Assembly (NCBI GenBank): GCA_030693565.1
Contig: JAUYAJ010000654.1
Span: 1-6,695 of the forward strand
Source: Rubrivivax sp.
Lineage (GTDB): Bacteria > Pseudomonadota > Gammaproteobacteria > Burkholderiales > Burkholderiaceae_C
DNA length: 6,695 nucleotides
Direction of reading: 5' to 3'
Part shown: positions 5,964 to 6,695 of the stretch, one piece after another
Layout of the letters: every line of letters starts with the position of its first letter
How positions within the stretch are numbered: the stretch's first letter is position 1
Notes under the pieces: model-generated
The model's input: the letters and a program-made list of their open reading frames with translations, nothing else
Told to the model about the DNA's origin: nothing
Databases searched by the model: none
Made by a program: the position numbers and the translations under genes

Positions 5964-6695
5964 GCCGTGTCTCCGCTTTGCAGCGCCAGGCGCGAGCCGC
6001 CCGCGCCCTCTTCGTCCTCGGGCTGGGCGCGGCGCTGCGCGCCCAGCGCCAAGAAGTCGGCGGCGCTGACGTCGCCGGTGATGTACTGGCCATCGAAACA
6101 ACTGGCTTCAAGGCCGTCGAGCTTGGGGTTGAGCTTGGCGACGACACGCTTCATCGCGTCGACATCCTGGTAGATCAGCGCGTCGGCGCCGATGTACTCG
6201 CGGATTTCTTCCACCGTGCGGCCATGGGCAATCAACTCTTCGGGCGTCGGCATGTCGATGCCGTAGACGTTGGGGAAGCGCACCGGCGGCGCCGCCGAGG
6301 CCATGTAGACACGCCGCGCCCCGGCCTCACGCGCCATCTGCACGATCTCTTTGCTGGTGGTGCCGCGGACGATGGAATCGTCGACCAGCAAGACGTTGCG
6401 GCCCTTGAACTCGACGCCGATGGCGTTGAGCTTCTGGCGCACGCTCTTCTTGCGCACCGCCTGGCCGGGCATGATGAAGGTGCGACCGACGTAGCGGTTC
6501 TTGACGAAGCCTTCGCGGTAGGGCTTGCCGATCTTCTGCGCCAGCTGCATCGCGCTCGGCCGGCTCGACTCGGGGATCGGGATGACGACGTCGATCTCAT
6601 TCGGTGGCATCGTCGAGATGACCCGCTGCGCCAGCGTCTCGCCCAGGTTGAGCCGCGCCTGGTAGACCGAGATGCCGTCCATCACCGAATCGGGC
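5960..6695 (-). CDS. purF: Amidophosphoribosyltransferase, C-terminal part
   Basis: The last 244 codons are present; the N-terminal glutaminase half lies beyond the right edge. PurF transfers glutamine-derived ammonia to PRPP, giving phosphoribosylamine, the committed step of purine synthesis. The visible part starts at PDSVMDGISVY and includes IPIPESSRPSA, GFVKNRYVGRTFIMPGQ, and the PRPP-binding loop LLVDDSIVRGTTS (about 102-114 of the fragment), followed by YMASAAPPVRFPNVYGIDMP. All align closely with E. coli PurF. The tail (QRRAQPEDEEGAGGSRLALQSGDTA) is variable, as usual for the family. Its TGA overlaps the metZ ATG by ATGA. The GTG/ATG codons near 6685 are internal, not starts, because family-conserved residues continue to the window edge. 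Confidence 0.96.
   Translation of the reverse strand, partial: PDSVMDGISVYQARLNLGETLAQRVISTMPPNEIDVVIPIPESSRPSAMQLAQKIGKPYREGFVKNRYVGRTFIMPGQAVRKKSVRQKLNAIGVEFKGRNVLLVDDSIVRGTTSKEIVQMAREAGARRVYMASAAPPVRFPNVYGIDMPTPEELIAHGRTVEEIREYIGADALIYQDVDAMKRVVAKLNPKLDGLEASCFDGQYITGDVSAADFLALGAQRRAQPEDEEGAGGSRLALQSGDTA
5971..5974 (-). promoter_or_regulatory. Shine-Dalgarno site of metZ
   Basis: GGAG at 5974-5971 lies 7 bases (ACACGGC) before the metZ ATG, inside the last codons of purF. It selects this start over the longer open frame upstream and allows re-initiation after purF. Confidence 0.7.

Noticed and set aside
5964..6101. Upstream extension of metZ
   Set aside because: The frame is open but overlaps conserved purF coding sequence; the ATG at 5963 has a proper GGAG and the ATGA junction.
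5037..6173. Plus-strand open frame (378 codons) opposite metZ and purF
   Set aside because: Antisense of two conserved genes with clear motifs; composition is typical of a shadow frame.

Overview
The window is GC-rich bacterial DNA with every recognisable gene on the minus strand, so it is read here from right (6695) to left (1). Protein sequences, tRNAs with encoded CCA, and the purF-metZ gene order point to a betaproteobacterium, most likely of the order Burkholderiales. The nitrate genes imply a lineage able to respire nitrate. The genus cannot be fixed from the sequence alone.

Right half, housekeeping block (6695 to about 2946). The C-terminal half of purF (PRPP amidotransferase, first step of purine synthesis) runs into metZ (O-succinylhomoserine sulfhydrylase, homocysteine synthesis), and metZ runs into gltX (glutamyl-tRNA synthetase). 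Each junction is a 4-base ATGA stop/start overlap, so the three proteins look translationally coupled on one mRNA. Directly after gltX come tRNA-Ala(GGC) and tRNA-Glu(UUC), so the synthetase sits beside its own substrate tRNA. A promoter-like TATACT box lies just past the gltX stop. A perfect 13-base inverted repeat brackets tRNA-Ala, and a stem with a TTCG loop and T-tract closes the tRNA unit.

Left half, nitrate-response block (about 2920 to 1). A near-consensus FNR/ANR-type box stands exactly 41.5 bases from the A of the narX start codon, with a TAGACT -10 box between them. This predicts an oxygen-controlled, essentially leaderless narX message. narX (membrane nitrate/nitrite sensor kinase) overlaps narL (LuxR-type response regulator) by 4 bases. 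After a 160-base gap comes the start of a NarK-family nitrate/nitrite transporter that leaves the window. The layout fits low oxygen (FNR-type regulator) switching on the NarX-NarL pair, which senses nitrate and then activates transport and, beyond the window, probably nitrate reductase.

No insertion sequence, CRISPR array, phage gene or new protein system was seen. The most interesting signals are in the non-coding DNA: the leaderless narX promoter, the inverted repeat around tRNA-Ala, the structured tRNA trailer, and a repeated 12-mer upstream of narK.
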